Positions 43,451-52,426 are shown, counted from the stretch's first letter. The stretch is DNA of 64,000 nucleotides from CAWGQN01 sp963824885 (GCA_963824885.1 CAWGQN010000005.1:124001-188000); one strand, 5' to 3'. Notes: generated by a model from the sequence alone, not told the origin. Numbers and translations are program-made.

Positions 43451-43505
43451 GGGACGAATTTTCCCAAACGGGGGACAATTTTCTCCGGCGTGGGGCAAAT
43501 TATCC
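43451..43505 (+). promoter_or_regulatory. Three 21-bp-spaced palindromic boxes before the sugar ABC operon
   Basis: GGGACGAATTTTCCC (43451-43465), GGGACAATTTTCTCC (43472-43486) and GGGCAAATTATCC (43493-43505) are imperfect palindromes centred on an AATT-type core, with starts exactly 21 bp (two helical turns) apart. TATCCT (43501-43506) may be the -10 box, so bound protein would cover the promoter. A candidate operator for a sugar-responsive repressor. Confidence 0.5.
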
Positions 43506-43558
43506 TATGGTAGATCGGTGCTCGACTCCCATTTGCGACGATGTGAAGGATCACGACA

Positions 43559-44317
43559 ATGACAGCGCTTCTTGAAGGCGTCGGACTCACACGAAGCTTT
43601 GGTCAGGTCAAAGCGCTCGACGGTGCCGATTTCGATGTGCGAGCTGGAGAAGTCGTCGCCCTCGTCGGCGACAATGGCGCGGGTAAGTCGACTCTCGTCA
43701 AGGCGCTGTCCGGAAACCTGTCGCTTGATTCGGGGCAAATTTTCTTTCATGGAGCGCCCGTCTCGTTGTCGTCGCCCAAAAAAGCCAGCAGTTTGGGAAT
43801 CGAGACGGTTTTTCAAGACCTCGCGCTCGCGCCGCACCTCGATCCGATTCAAAACCTTTTTCTCGGAAAAGAGATCATGCGAAAGGGCATTGCGGGTCAC
43901 CTCGGATTCATGGATGCCAAGCAAATGCGCCGAGAAACGCGTGTGGCCTTTGAAGACCTCGGCGCTACAGTGAAAAACCTTTCGACGCCGGTGGGCACGA
44001 TGTCCGGCGGGCAACGCCAAGCAGTCGCACTTGCGCGCGCGGTTGTGTGGGCCAACCGCGTCATCTTCCTTGACGAACCCACCGCGGCCCTGGGAGTTCG
44101 ACAGACGCAAAACGTGCTTGACACAATCCGGCGGGTTCGAGATCGCGGGGTTGGAGTCGTCTTGATCAGCCACTCGATGCCCGACGTGAGGGCCGTCGCG
44201 GACCGAATTCAAGTCTTGAGACTCGGACGGCGCGTCGAGACGTTTGCCAATTCTGACACGACCGCCGAAGAACTCGTCGGTGCAATGACCGGAGCACCGG
44301 TAGGAAAAACAGCATGA
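43559..44317 (+). CDS. Sugar ABC transporter ATP-binding protein
   Basis: A 252-residue single-domain ATPase of the FrcA type, unlike the two-domain RbsA. Walker A GDNGAGKST (about 41), Q loop, signature MSGGQRQAVALARA and Walker B VIFLDEPTAALG are intact, with the His switch in LISHSMPD. It energises import with the permease and binding protein encoded next. The ATG is the first codon; the stop overlaps the permease ATG by 4 bp. The substrate is probably a pentose or fructose-type sugar, by family only. Confidence 0.92.
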   Translation: MTALLEGVGLTRSFGQVKALDGADFDVRAGEVVALVGDNGAGKSTLVKALSGNLSLDSGQIFFHGAPVSLSSPKKASSLGIETVFQDLALAPHLDPIQNLFLGKEIMRKGIAGHLGFMDAKQMRRETRVAFEDLGATVKNLSTPVGTMSGGQRQAVALARAVVWANRVIFLDEPTAALGVRQTQNVLDTIRRVRDRGVGVVLISHSMPDVRAVADRIQVLRLGRRVETFANSDTTAEELVGAMTGAPVGKTA

Positions 44318-45471
44318 ATTCCACGACACAATCACACCGACGCGCTGAAGACGCGGCAGATTCCGTCCTGATCGCGTTCGACGACGACACGCGGCGCAGT
44401 TTATTTCGACGCGTGAGCAGCAAGCAATCGTTCCAAATTTTCTTGGTCTTGGTCGCAATCCTGGTCGTGTTCACAATATTGGCCCCCGCGACGTTCGCCA
44501 CGTGGGGGAACGTTCGCCAGATCGCTCTCAACGCGTCGATTCTTGCCATTCTTGCCGTCGGGATGACGTTCGTCATTATCACCGCGGGCATTGACCTTTC
44601 GATTGGCGCGGTCCTCGTATTTTCTGGTGTGGTCGCCGCGAAAACCATGATTGCGTTGGATGGCGAAGGGTGGGGAGTGGCGGCAATCGGCATTCTCGTG
44701 TCAGTCGGTTGTGGTGTCGCTTGGGGGCTTCTGAACGGGTTCCTCATTGCGAAGGCAAAAATTCCGCCACTCATTGTGACGCTTGGCACGCTCGGAATGG
44801 CGCTCGGTTTAGCCCTGATCATGACGAGTGGCATCGACATTCGCGATGTTCCGGTCGTATTGGAGGATCACGTGGGGTACGGATTCGTTCTGGGTACCGT
44901 TCCAGTTATTACGGTGATCGCGGCCGTAGTCGTTATTGTGGGCGCGATTGTGCTTCACAGTACGCGGTTTGGTTTGCACACCTTTGCAATAGGTTCGAAT
45001 GAGGAAGCTGCTCGGCGCGTCGGAATCAAGGTTGGCGGCCACCTCATTGTCGTCTATGCACTATCGGGTGGACTCGCGGGAGCCGCCGGCATTTTGTCAC
45101 TGTCTCAATTTGGCACGACCGCGATTGGGGGCCAGTCCGCGACCAATCTCGCGGTCATTGCGGCCGTCGTGATTGGCGGCACATCGCTCTTTGGTGGTGT
45201 CGGGACGATTGCGGGCACGGTCATTGGGTTGTTTATCCCCGCGGTGCTTCAAGACGGCTTCGTGATTGTCGGGATTCAACCGTTTTGGCAGCAAGTCGCG
45301 GTCGGTGCCGTCCTGATTTTTGCGGTCTACGTTGACCAAGCCCGCCGCGCAGCTGCAGCGCGAGGAAACCGACCACACTTCTTTTCCAGATCCCTCGGAC
45401 TGGGGAAGATAAACCACCCGAATCCAGATACGGCAGTTCTCACGAAAGGGAAGAATCTCAATGAGAAGTAA
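44314..45471 (+). CDS. Sugar ABC transporter permease (RbsC/FrcC type)
   Basis: A 385-residue membrane protein with about 9-10 hydrophobic segments and the BPD_transp_2 signatures GIDLSIGAVLVFSGVVAAK, GLLNGFLIAKAKIPPLIVTLGTLGMALG and the cytoplasmic coupling segment AIGSNEEAARRVGI. Residues GGTSLFGGVGTIAGTVIG mark the C-terminal helices. The cytoplasmic N-terminus of about 45 residues is unusually long. The gene overlaps both the ATPase (4 bp) and the binding-protein gene (11 bp). Confidence 0.92.
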   Translation: MNSTTQSHRRAEDAADSVLIAFDDDTRRSLFRRVSSKQSFQIFLVLVAILVVFTILAPATFATWGNVRQIALNASILAILAVGMTFVIITAGIDLSIGAVLVFSGVVAAKTMIALDGEGWGVAAIGILVSVGCGVAWGLLNGFLIAKAKIPPLIVTLGTLGMALGLALIMTSGIDIRDVPVVLEDHVGYGFVLGTVPVITVIAAVVVIVGAIVLHSTRFGLHTFAIGSNEEAARRVGIKVGGHLIVVYALSGGLAGAAGILSLSQFGTTAIGGQSATNLAVIAAVVIGGTSLFGGVGTIAGTVIGLFIPAVLQDGFVIVGIQPFWQQVAVGAVLIFAVYVDQARRAAAARGNRPHFFSRSLGLGKINHPNPDTAVLTKGKNLNEK

Positions 45472-46438
45472 ATCGATTCTCATCACTACTACGGCGGCAC
45501 TTGGCGCCGCCGCGCTCGGGCTCTCCGGATGCTCGGGACAATCGACGACGGCCAATAACGCGAAGGCGAGAACGATTACGTTCGTTCCCGGTGTCATTGG
45601 CGACGAGTTTTACATCACAATGGAGTGCGGAATTAAAGAAAAGGCCAAGGAACTGGGCGCCGCGGTTGTGACGCAGGGGCCAGAAAAATCAGATCCGGCA
45701 CTCCAACGAACGACGGTCGATCAGGTTGTCGCAGCGAAGCCCGACGGGATGTTGGTCGCTCCGGCTGACGTGACGGCGATGTCGGCGCCATTGAAGGCGG
45801 CGTCCGCGGCGGGGATCACAGTCGGCCTCGTTGACACGACGGTGAGTGACCCGTCGTTTGCCGCAACACAGGTCGCCTCGGACAACGTGGGCGGTGGAAC
45901 CGAGGCATTCAAGGCGCTCGAGGCGCTCCTTCCCAACGGGGGCAAACTTCTTATTATTAGCCAAAAGCCGGGTATTTCGACTCTTGATTTGCGGGTCAAG
46001 GGCTTTGAAGAAGCCGCCAAGGCCAATCCAAAGTTCGAGGTGCTCCCCGTCCAATTCAACGACAATGATCAGACAAAATCGGCGCAAATCGTTACGGCGA
46101 CCCTGCAGCAACACCCTACCCTCGCGGGGATATTCGCGACAAACATCTTTGCCGCGGAGGGAGCGGGAACGGGTATTCGTCAAGCGGGCAAGGGCGGACA
46201 GGTCAAGGTCGCCGGTTTTGACGCGGGACCCAACCAGGTCAAGCAACTCAAAGACGGCACCGTGCAAGCCCTGATCGCGCAACAGCCCGCCGAAATCGGC
46301 TCGAAAGGGGTTGAGCAAATAATGAATTCGCTCAACAACAAGCCCGTGACGAAAAACATCCAAACCTCGTTCAAGAGGCTCACGAGTGACAACATCGACA
46401 CCGATGGCAAGGAATTTATTTACAAGTCACGCTGTTGA
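45461..46438 (+). CDS. Sugar ABC transporter substrate-binding lipoprotein
   Basis: A 325-residue ribose-type periplasmic-binding protein (Peripla_BP_4). The signal ends in the lipobox LSGC with Cys24 as the lipidated residue. The two-lobed fold is evident from VVTQGPEKSDPALQRTTVDQ, KPDGMLVAPAD, VASDNVGGG, and VAGFDAGPNQVKQLKDGTVQALIAQQP. It captures the sugar outside the membrane for the permease encoded upstream. A 23-bp inverted repeat just after the stop closes the operon. Confidence 0.93.
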   Translation: MRSKSILITTTAALGAAALGLSGCSGQSTTANNAKARTITFVPGVIGDEFYITMECGIKEKAKELGAAVVTQGPEKSDPALQRTTVDQVVAAKPDGMLVAPADVTAMSAPLKAASAAGITVGLVDTTVSDPSFAATQVASDNVGGGTEAFKALEALLPNGGKLLIISQKPGISTLDLRVKGFEEAAKANPKFEVLPVQFNDNDQTKSAQIVTATLQQHPTLAGIFATNIFAAEGAGTGIRQAGKGGQVKVAGFDAGPNQVKQLKDGTVQALIAQQPAEIGSKGVEQIMNSLNNKPVTKNIQTSFKRLTSDNIDTDGKEFIYKSRC

Positions 46439-46442
46439 ATTT

Positions 46443-46489
46443 AAGACGTGGACGATCACCGATGCTGCATCGGTGATCGTCCACGTCTT
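46443..46489. terminator. Long terminator-like hairpin after the sugar ABC operon
   Basis: A perfect 23-bp inverted repeat begins AAGACGTGGACGATCACCG and closes on a single central T (practical loop ATGCTGCAT). It starts five bases after the stop codon and is followed by TTAAC rather than a T-run. It probably ends transcription of the transporter operon or protects its 3' end. Confidence 0.7.
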
Positions 46490-46595
46490 TAACTCGTGAC
46501 AAGGGCAGCGCAACTTTATTTTTTTGTTGCTTGGAGGTGTCTGAGAGCTTGCTCGAACCCCGTGACGCTCGGGGCGCGGAAGATATACTTGCCAC

Positions 46596-47165
46596 ATGGA
46601 ACCCTGGCTCATTGCCCTCATTGTTGTTGTTGCCCTCGTTGTCATCGTTGGCATCTACTTATGGTCGACCTACAACTCGCTCGTCACCCTCAATGTTCGA
46701 GTCGAAGAGGCGTGGAGTGATATTACGGTTCAGCTCAAGCGCCGGGCCGACCTGATTCCTAACCTGATCGATACGGTCAAGGGGTATGCGGCTCATGAGA
46801 AGGGCGTCTTCGAGAGTGTGACGAAGGCGCGCGCCGAGACGCTCTCGGCTCAAGGTCCCGCTGATGCGTCTGTTGCTGAAAACCACATGCAAGCGGCGCT
46901 CAAGAGTATTTTCGCGGTTGCCGAAGCGTACCCGCAGCTTCAGGCGAGTCAGAATTTTCTCCAGCTTCAAGCTGAGCTTGTTGACACAGAAGACAAGATC
47001 CAAGCGGCCCGTCGGTTCTATAACGGCGGTGTGCGCGAGCTCAACACCAAAATCAAGGTATTTCCCAACAACGTCTTCGCGCGGGGCCTCGGGTTTTCGG
47101 AGCGTGAGTTCTTCGAGGTCGCTGATGCTGCCGCCATTGCGGAACCGCCGCGCGTTCAGTTCTAA
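46596..47165 (+). CDS. lemA: LemA family membrane protein
   Basis: A 189-residue protein with one N-terminal transmembrane helix (about 5-24) and a long helical bundle exposed outside. Family signatures: YNSLVTLNVRVEEAWSDI, LKRRADLIPNLIDTVKGYAAHE, AEAYPQLQASQNFLQLQ, and ARRFYNGGVRELNTKI. LemA genes are often next to htpX, as here (106 bp downstream). The role is unknown; a link to envelope quality control is suggested by the pairing. Confidence 0.93.
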   Translation: MEPWLIALIVVVALVVIVGIYLWSTYNSLVTLNVRVEEAWSDITVQLKRRADLIPNLIDTVKGYAAHEKGVFESVTKARAETLSAQGPADASVAENHMQAALKSIFAVAEAYPQLQASQNFLQLQAELVDTEDKIQAARRFYNGGVRELNTKIKVFPNNVFARGLGFSEREFFEVADAAAIAEPPRVQF

Positions 47166-47271
47166 GTGGAATGTGATGCCACGCCACGCGACGTCCAAGC
47201 GACTACTACTACCGACCGCGTAGCGCGGCGGGCACGCACCAAATTTTCTCTCCCGAGGACGAGCTCACACA

Positions 47272-48147
47272 ATGTATAGAGCGATAGCGAAGAACAAGCG
47301 CAACACGGTATTTATCGTCGTGTTCTTTCTCGCGATTATCGGCGGTCTGGGCTGGCTCGCGAGCTACATTTACGGCAACATGCAGATCGTTATTGTCACA
47401 CTCGTTGTCGCATCGGGGTACGCAATTCTGCAGTTCTTTCTCGCGAGCAGCCAAGCGCTCGCCGTGAGTGGGGCGGTGCCCATTGATAAGAGGGATAACC
47501 CGAGGCTCTATCGCATTGTAGAAAACCTCTCGATTACCACGGGCACTCCCATGCCCAAGGTCTATCTCGTCGATGATCCCGCACCGAATGCGTTTGCGAC
47601 GGGCCGCGATCCTCAACACGCGTCTGTTGCCGCGACGACCGGACTGCTTGACATTATGGATGACGCCGAACTAGAGGGTGTCATGGCGCACGAACTGGGG
47701 CACGTGCGCAATTACGACATTCGCGTCTCGATGATCGTTTTTGGGTTGGTCGTCGCGGTCGGTTTCATTGCCGACATGTTCCTCCGCATGGCGTTCTTTG
47801 GGCGAAACAACAACAGCAACGGCAACCCGATCGTCATGGTTTTCGGCCTGGTCGCAATTCTTGTCGCGCCGCTCGTCGCAACGGTTGTGCAATTGGCGGT
47901 CTCGCGCCAGCGCGAATACTTGGCCGATGCGACCGGCGCGCTCACAACGCGGCACCCCGACGCGCTCGCGAGTGCTCTTGCCAAGCTCGGCCAATACGGG
48001 CGGCCCATGCAGCGCCAGAACTCGAGCATGTCTCACTTGTGGATTGCCGATCCTCTCAAGCCCGGCATCCTTGCCAAACTCTTTAGTACCCACCCGCCGA
48101 TTCCGGACCGAATTGAACGCCTCCACTCGATCGGTGGCCAGTTCTGA
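47272..48147 (+). CDS. htpX: M48 family membrane metalloprotease HtpX
   Basis: A zinc protease in the membrane that degrades misfolded membrane proteins. It has 291 residues with two N-terminal hydrophobic segments and the HExxH motif in GVMAHELGHVRNYD (about 143). A further helix pair follows, and then the third ligand Glu in REYLADATGAL (about 222). The C-terminal FSTHPPIPDRIERL is characteristic. It is paired with lemA upstream. Confidence 0.94.
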   Translation: MYRAIAKNKRNTVFIVVFFLAIIGGLGWLASYIYGNMQIVIVTLVVASGYAILQFFLASSQALAVSGAVPIDKRDNPRLYRIVENLSITTGTPMPKVYLVDDPAPNAFATGRDPQHASVAATTGLLDIMDDAELEGVMAHELGHVRNYDIRVSMIVFGLVVAVGFIADMFLRMAFFGRNNNSNGNPIVMVFGLVAILVAPLVATVVQLAVSRQREYLADATGALTTRHPDALASALAKLGQYGRPMQRQNSSMSHLWIADPLKPGILAKLFSTHPPIPDRIERLHSIGGQF

Positions 48148-48286
48148 GAACTCGGCTCACTGGCTCGGGTGGCGAGCGTTGTCGCGTGCACACACCGTAG
48201 CGCCACATCATCACGCTCACGCGTGTCGGCATATTCGCGGCTCTAGACTGATGCGATGACCGCGAGAGTTCAGACGAAGAGAACGA

Positions 48287-49528
48287 ATGCCTGAAAAATC
48301 TGCCGTCGCTCTCGATCTCGAGAGCATTGAGAGGGCGCGCGAGATCGTTTCGCGCGTCTCGCGAGTCACGCCCATGGAAACGTCTCGGTATCTTTCGGAC
48401 GTCGTCGGTTCGCCCGTCCATCTCAAGTGCGAAAATCTTCAGAGAACCGGATCATTCAAGATTCGGGGAGCGTACTACCGTTTGGCGCAATTAACGCCCG
48501 ATGAACGGCGCAGCGGTGTCGTGGCCGCTTCCGCCGGAAATCACGCTCAAGGCGTCGCATTCGCCGCACGTGAGCTCGGCATTGGCGCAACAATCTTCAT
48601 GCCGCACGGGGCCGCACTACCGAAGCTCCAAGCGACTCGAGACTACGGTGCCACGGTCGTCTTGAGTGGACACAACGTTGCCGAGGCTTTGGGCTTCGCG
48701 AGCGCGTTCGCCGAGTCAAACGGCGCTGTTCTGATTCCGCCATTCGACCACCGGGATGTGGTTATCGGACAGGGCACGCTCGGTCTCGAAGTTCTCGACC
48801 AGATCCCAGATCTTGAGACCGTGATCGTGCCGGTTGGTGGGGGAGGTTTGATTTCCGGATTGGCAGCTGCCGTGAAAGAGTGCGCGCAGCGCGACGGACG
48901 CCGAATTCGCGTTGTTGGGGTTCAATCGGAGAATTCCGCCGGTTATCCGGCGTCTATCGCGGCCGGGGAGCCCATCGACGTGCCGATGACCGGGACGATT
49001 GCCGACGGGATCGCCGTCAGCAAACCCGGCGCTCTCAATTTTGAAATCGTCCGCGAAAACGTCGACGAAATTGTCACGGTCAGCGACGACGATACCGTGC
49101 GCGCACTCTTGGTTCTCCTCGAGCGAGCGAAGCTCGTTGTTGAACCCGCGGGTGCCGTCGGCGTGGCCGCGGTGCTCACGGGCGCGGTGCGGAATTCCGG
49201 CAAGACGGTCGTCATATTGAGTGGCGGAAACATTGATCCGCTCATGATGGAGCGTGTGATTGGTCGCGGACTTGCCGCGTCGGATCGCTATCTCAAGCTC
49301 AGCTTGATGTTGCCCGACCGACCCGGCCAACTTGCGCGAGCCGCCGACCTTATCGCCGAAGCCGATGCAAACGTTGTCGAGGTGCTGCACACTCGACACG
49401 GAAACGGCTTGCAAATCGGCGAGGTAGCGATTGAATTGAGCGTTGAAACGCGCGGGACAGAGCACGCCGATGCGGTTCTTCACACGCTTCGCGATGCCGG
49501 CTACGATCCGTACGTCTCGAGTTCCTAG
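48287..49528 (+). CDS. ilvA: Threonine ammonia-lyase
   Basis: PLP enzyme deaminating threonine to 2-oxobutyrate, feeding isoleucine synthesis. It has 413 residues. The PLP lysine is in RTGSFKIRGAYYR (about 65), the phosphate loop is VPVGGGGLISG, and SAGNHAQGVA and LSGGNIDP are conserved. The C-terminal 80 residues form an ACT-like domain (LMLPDRPGQLARAADLIAEADANV). The length and ACT type match the single-ACT form found in Actinobacteria; a catabolic (TdcB-like) role is the alternative. Confidence 0.92.
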   Translation: MPEKSAVALDLESIERAREIVSRVSRVTPMETSRYLSDVVGSPVHLKCENLQRTGSFKIRGAYYRLAQLTPDERRSGVVAASAGNHAQGVAFAARELGIGATIFMPHGAALPKLQATRDYGATVVLSGHNVAEALGFASAFAESNGAVLIPPFDHRDVVIGQGTLGLEVLDQIPDLETVIVPVGGGGLISGLAAAVKECAQRDGRRIRVVGVQSENSAGYPASIAAGEPIDVPMTGTIADGIAVSKPGALNFEIVRENVDEIVTVSDDDTVRALLVLLERAKLVVEPAGAVGVAAVLTGAVRNSGKTVVILSGGNIDPLMMERVIGRGLAASDRYLKLSLMLPDRPGQLARAADLIAEADANVVEVLHTRHGNGLQIGEVAIELSVETRGTEHADAVLHTLRDAGYDPYVSSS

Positions 49529-49557
49529 CCGCTCGATCAGCGGTGTGTTTTGCGGTG

Positions 49558-50049
49558 CTACTGACCACCGTACGTTTCGACGTTTGTGACGGTGACAGCA
49601 ATGTCTTTGCCGTTGGGAGCCGCGTACGCGGTGTTCTGGCCCACCGCGAGACCGAGTATTGCACTGCCGAGCGGACTCGCCTCGCTGTAGACGGGAAGCT
49701 CGCTGTCGTTGGCAATTTCTCGATTGCCAATGAGGAACTTCGTTTCGTCTCCCGCGATTTTTGCGGTCACGACCGTGCCAGACTCGACAACTCCGTGGCT
49801 TTTTGGCGCTTCGCTCACTTGAGCGGTACGAAGCAGCTGTGTGAGCTGCCGAACGCGGGCCTCTTGTCGGCCCTGTTCGTCTTTTGCGGCGTGGTAGCCG
49901 CCATTCTCTTTGAGATCGCCCTCCTCGCGGGCCGCCTCGATGCGCTTCGCAATCTCATCGCGCGCACTCGTTGTGAGTTCTTCGAGTTCTCTCGAAAGAC
50001 GATTGTATGCTTCTTGCGTCAGCCACGTGACCGGTGATTCCTGAACCAT
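49558..50049 (-). CDS. greA: Transcription elongation factor GreA
   Basis: Rescues backtracked RNA polymerase by stimulating transcript cleavage. The 163 residues have the N-terminal coiled coil (LTQEAYNRLSRELEELTT) with the acidic tip GDLKENGGYHAAKDEQG, and a C-terminal FKBP-like domain. The start ATG follows GGGGAGA. It is transcribed on the minus strand, with a DUF4307 gene and its terminator upstream. Confidence 0.95.
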   Translation of the reverse strand: MVQESPVTWLTQEAYNRLSRELEELTTSARDEIAKRIEAAREEGDLKENGGYHAAKDEQGRQEARVRQLTQLLRTAQVSEAPKSHGVVESGTVVTAKIAGDETKFLIGNREIANDSELPVYSEASPLGSAILGLAVGQNTAYAAPNGKDIAVTVTNVETYGGQ

Positions 50050-50102
50050 GGTTCTCCCCGGAATAAATCGATACGGCGGATCCGTTTCGTGGATCTCTCG
50101 GA

Positions 50103-50137
50103 ATAAAACGCACGCCCCGACGAGTTCGTCAGGGCGT
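50103..50137 (-). terminator. Intrinsic terminator after the DUF4307 gene
   Basis: On the minus strand ACGCCCTGACGA pairs with TCGTCGGGGCGT (50137 to 50112; one T-G pair) and is followed by GCGTTTTATT. This is a classical stem plus T-rich run, 12 bases after the DUF4307 stop and before the greA promoter region. Confidence 0.75.
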
Positions 50138-50148
50138 ATTGGCCCATA

Positions 50149-50550
50149 CTAGTTGAGCCAGCATCGGTAAATCAATCCCGTCGTGGCTCGCTCTGTAGTT
50201 CGCACCGTGTGCGTGAAATCGCGGCTTCGCTCGCTTGACGGCGGAAGAACGACGACCGACCATCCCACGATTGCGAATGACTGATTGAGCGCTTGAAGAG
50301 CGCAACTGATCGGTGTACCCGGGTCAGTTGACACGTGAAATGTCACGCTCACCGAGTGGGCGTCAACCACCGCGAAGGCCACGTCGGTCGTGGATATTCG
50401 GGATGCGGTTCCGTCGAGGCCACCCGAAATCACCCACGTCGCAACGCTGATCGCAAGGACCGCGGCGCTCGAGCTCACGAGCCATGCGGTGCGTCGATGA
50501 CGTGATCGGGTGCGCCCGTATCGCGCATCGAGATCGTCGTTGTCGGTCAC
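50149..50550 (-). CDS. DUF4307 domain-containing membrane protein
   Basis: A 133-residue actinobacterial protein of unknown function: short polar N-terminus (DDLDARYGR), one transmembrane helix (about 23-43), and an extracytoplasmic beta domain with VTFHVSTDPGTPISCALQALNQSFAIVGW and a second Cys near the end (YRCWLN), probably a disulfide. The family is usually encoded beside greA and the mycothiol conjugate amidase gene mca; no mca is found here. Confidence 0.87.
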   Translation of the reverse strand: MTDNDDLDARYGRTRSRHRRTAWLVSSSAAVLAISVATWVISGGLDGTASRISTTDVAFAVVDAHSVSVTFHVSTDPGTPISCALQALNQSFAIVGWSVVVLPPSSERSRDFTHTVRTTERATTGLIYRCWLN

Positions 50551-50627
50551 CGCGCGCTTCTTTCGATTAATCCCGTCTATTCTTGCTCCTAAAGGCTATT
50601 CGCTCACGGAGAGGAGGTGGTGTCGCC

Positions 50628-50915
50628 GTGCAATTGGGGCACGAACAAGCGCCGACGATCCCCCCCGCCGACCACGTCACTCCCGGAATTATCGGGTTCG
50701 TTGCGACGTTTCTGGTGGCCGCCGTGACCGTTGTTCTCGTTTTCGATATGGTGCGGCGCGTTCGCCGCGTTCGATACACCGCGGAGATTCGCGCTCGACT
50801 CGAGAAAGACGTCGGCGAGAGTGATTCATCGGACCGTCGCGATGTCATAGACGGGGTGAACGACGACCAGCAAGATCGCCGTCCAGTGGCAAAGAAACGC
50901 GATGACAGTGAGTAA
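50628..50915 (+). CDS. Small single-pass membrane protein
   Basis: A 95-residue protein. The GTG at 50628 is chosen because of the GGAGAGGAGGTGG ribosome-binding site just upstream, although the frame opens earlier. One transmembrane helix (about 23-40, IIGFVATFLVAAVTVVLVF) is followed by a strongly charged cytoplasmic tail. Similar small proteins sit in this neighbourhood in other Actinobacteria. The last 90 bp overlap the 3' end of the convergent hemolysin III gene, so the tail sequence is constrained by both. Confidence 0.7.
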   Translation: MQLGHEQAPTIPPADHVTPGIIGFVATFLVAAVTVVLVFDMVRRVRRVRYTAEIRARLEKDVGESDSSDRRDVIDGVNDDQQDRRPVAKKRDDSE

Positions 50916-51560
50916 GTGGAACACCTCGTGGAAGCCGAAAACGCCCGGGACGGGGTTCGGTTTTTTGGCCGCGTAGAAAATGGCTCCGAGTGTGTACGCG
51001 GCGCCGCCAACGAACACGAGGATCATCATCGCGACGTTTGAGGTCACGAGATCGCCGGTATACATGATCGCCCCCCACCCCAACAGCAAATACAGTGGCA
51101 CATATAGCCAACGCGGGGCGCTAATCCACGCGATCCGGAAACCGATTCCCAGGCCCGCTCCCGTCCACACGAATAGCAACAGAATCGCACCTTTGTCGGG
51201 TGGCAAAGCAAGAACCGCGATTGGTGTGTACGTTCCGGCTATGAGGAGAAAAATATTCGCGTGGTCAATGCGCTTCAAGACGATCTTGGTGCGCGGTTTC
51301 CACGCGATCCGATGGTAGAGGGCGGAGTTGCCGAAAAGCAGGATTGACGTCACGGTGAAAACCGCCGAACTCCACCGTGCCGGCGCACCATTCGCGAGAA
51401 CGATTAAGACAATTCCTCCGGCAACCGCAATCGGAAACGTGGCCGCGTGTATCCAGCCGCGCCAAGTCGGGTCATGCGCTTGTGCGGTCGAGCCCTCGAG
51501 CAGCGGAATATTGGGTACGTCGCGCGCGAGTGCACCGGGCGCGCTGCGGTTGGCTCTCAT
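50826..51560 (-). CDS. trhA: Hemolysin III/TrhA family membrane protein
   Basis: A 244-residue seven-helix membrane protein of the HlyIII/PAQR superfamily; bacterial members are linked to membrane energetics rather than proven hemolysis. Conserved residues: SALYHR (about 84), the RIDHANIFLLIAGTYTP core and the C-terminal GFHEVFHLLTVIAFLCHW, which together supply the metal-site histidines. It is divergent from uppS with an 80-bp gap. Confidence 0.92.
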   Translation of the reverse strand: MRANRSAPGALARDVPNIPLLEGSTAQAHDPTWRGWIHAATFPIAVAGGIVLIVLANGAPARWSSAVFTVTSILLFGNSALYHRIAWKPRTKIVLKRIDHANIFLLIAGTYTPIAVLALPPDKGAILLLFVWTGAGLGIGFRIAWISAPRWLYVPLYLLLGWGAIMYTGDLVTSNVAMMILVFVGGAAYTLGAIFYAAKKPNPVPGVFGFHEVFHLLTVIAFLCHWTAILLVVVHPVYDIATVR

Positions 51561-51640
51561 TCATTCACTGTACGGCAGCGTCGGGTGCCCCGCGGCCCCT
51601 CACGGTATCGTGCGCCGAATCGGTCGGCTAGCGTAGAAGT

Positions 51641-52426
51641 GTGTCAAAGCGTCGATCTCTCGAGGGCCGCGGACTCCTTTATCGTCTCTACGAGTATCGG
51701 CTCCGTCGGAGTCTCAACCCCGACGCGATGCCTCATCACGTTGCGATCATCGCTGACGGAAATCGTCGGTGGGCCAAGCAGCGATTGCTTGAGGGGGACT
51801 CACACGGCCACCGTGCGGGCGCGGCAAAATTCGGTGAGTTCCTCGAGTGGTGCGACGACCTAGGAGTAGGCGTTGTCACGGTGTATTTGCTCTCGACCGA
51901 CAATCTCACCGGGAGGCCGCAAGCGGAACGCGACGAGCTTCTCGAAATCATTGGCAAACTCGCACACGAACTCTCGCACCGTCGCAATTGGCGGATCGAG
52001 CACGTCGGGTCGAACGCGGGTCTCCCGCCTCATCTCGTCACGATTCTCGATGCCGTAGAAGATCGGACCTCTGCGAACGACGGGCTCCACGTGAATCTTG
52101 CGGTCGGCTACGGCGGTCGCGCCGAGATCACGAACGCGATGCGCAAAATCATTGAGGCGCACGAACTCGCGGGCGGAACGATCGATCAGCTTGCCGAGCT
52201 CCTCACGCCCGACCTCATCGGTCAAAATCTCTATACGCGAGGCCAACCGGACCCCGATATTGTCATTCGAACGTCGGGCGAACAGCGCCTGAGCGACTTC
52301 ATGTTGTGGCAGAGTGCGTACAGCGAAATCTATTTCGTTGAAGCGTTGTACCCGGACCTCCGCCGGGTCGATTTTCTTCGCGCTCTTCGCGCGTATTCGC
52401 ACAGCGAACGGCGATTCGGAGAATAG
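51641..52426 (+). CDS. uppS: Isoprenyl transferase (polyprenyl diphosphate synthase)
   Basis: A cis-prenyltransferase making the polyprenyl carrier for cell wall synthesis. The 261 residues show HVAIIADGNRRWA (catalytic Asp39), GHRAGAAKF, VYLLSTDN, VNLAVGYGGRAEI, and IRTSGEQRLSDFMLWQSAYSEIYF. The short-chain (Z-FPP) or decaprenyl type cannot be told apart from sequence by eye. Start GTG at 51641. Confidence 0.94.
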   Translation: MSKRRSLEGRGLLYRLYEYRLRRSLNPDAMPHHVAIIADGNRRWAKQRLLEGDSHGHRAGAAKFGEFLEWCDDLGVGVVTVYLLSTDNLTGRPQAERDELLEIIGKLAHELSHRRNWRIEHVGSNAGLPPHLVTILDAVEDRTSANDGLHVNLAVGYGGRAEITNAMRKIIEAHELAGGTIDQLAELLTPDLIGQNLYTRGQPDPDIVIRTSGEQRLSDFMLWQSAYSEIYFVEALYPDLRRVDFLRALRAYSHSERRFGE

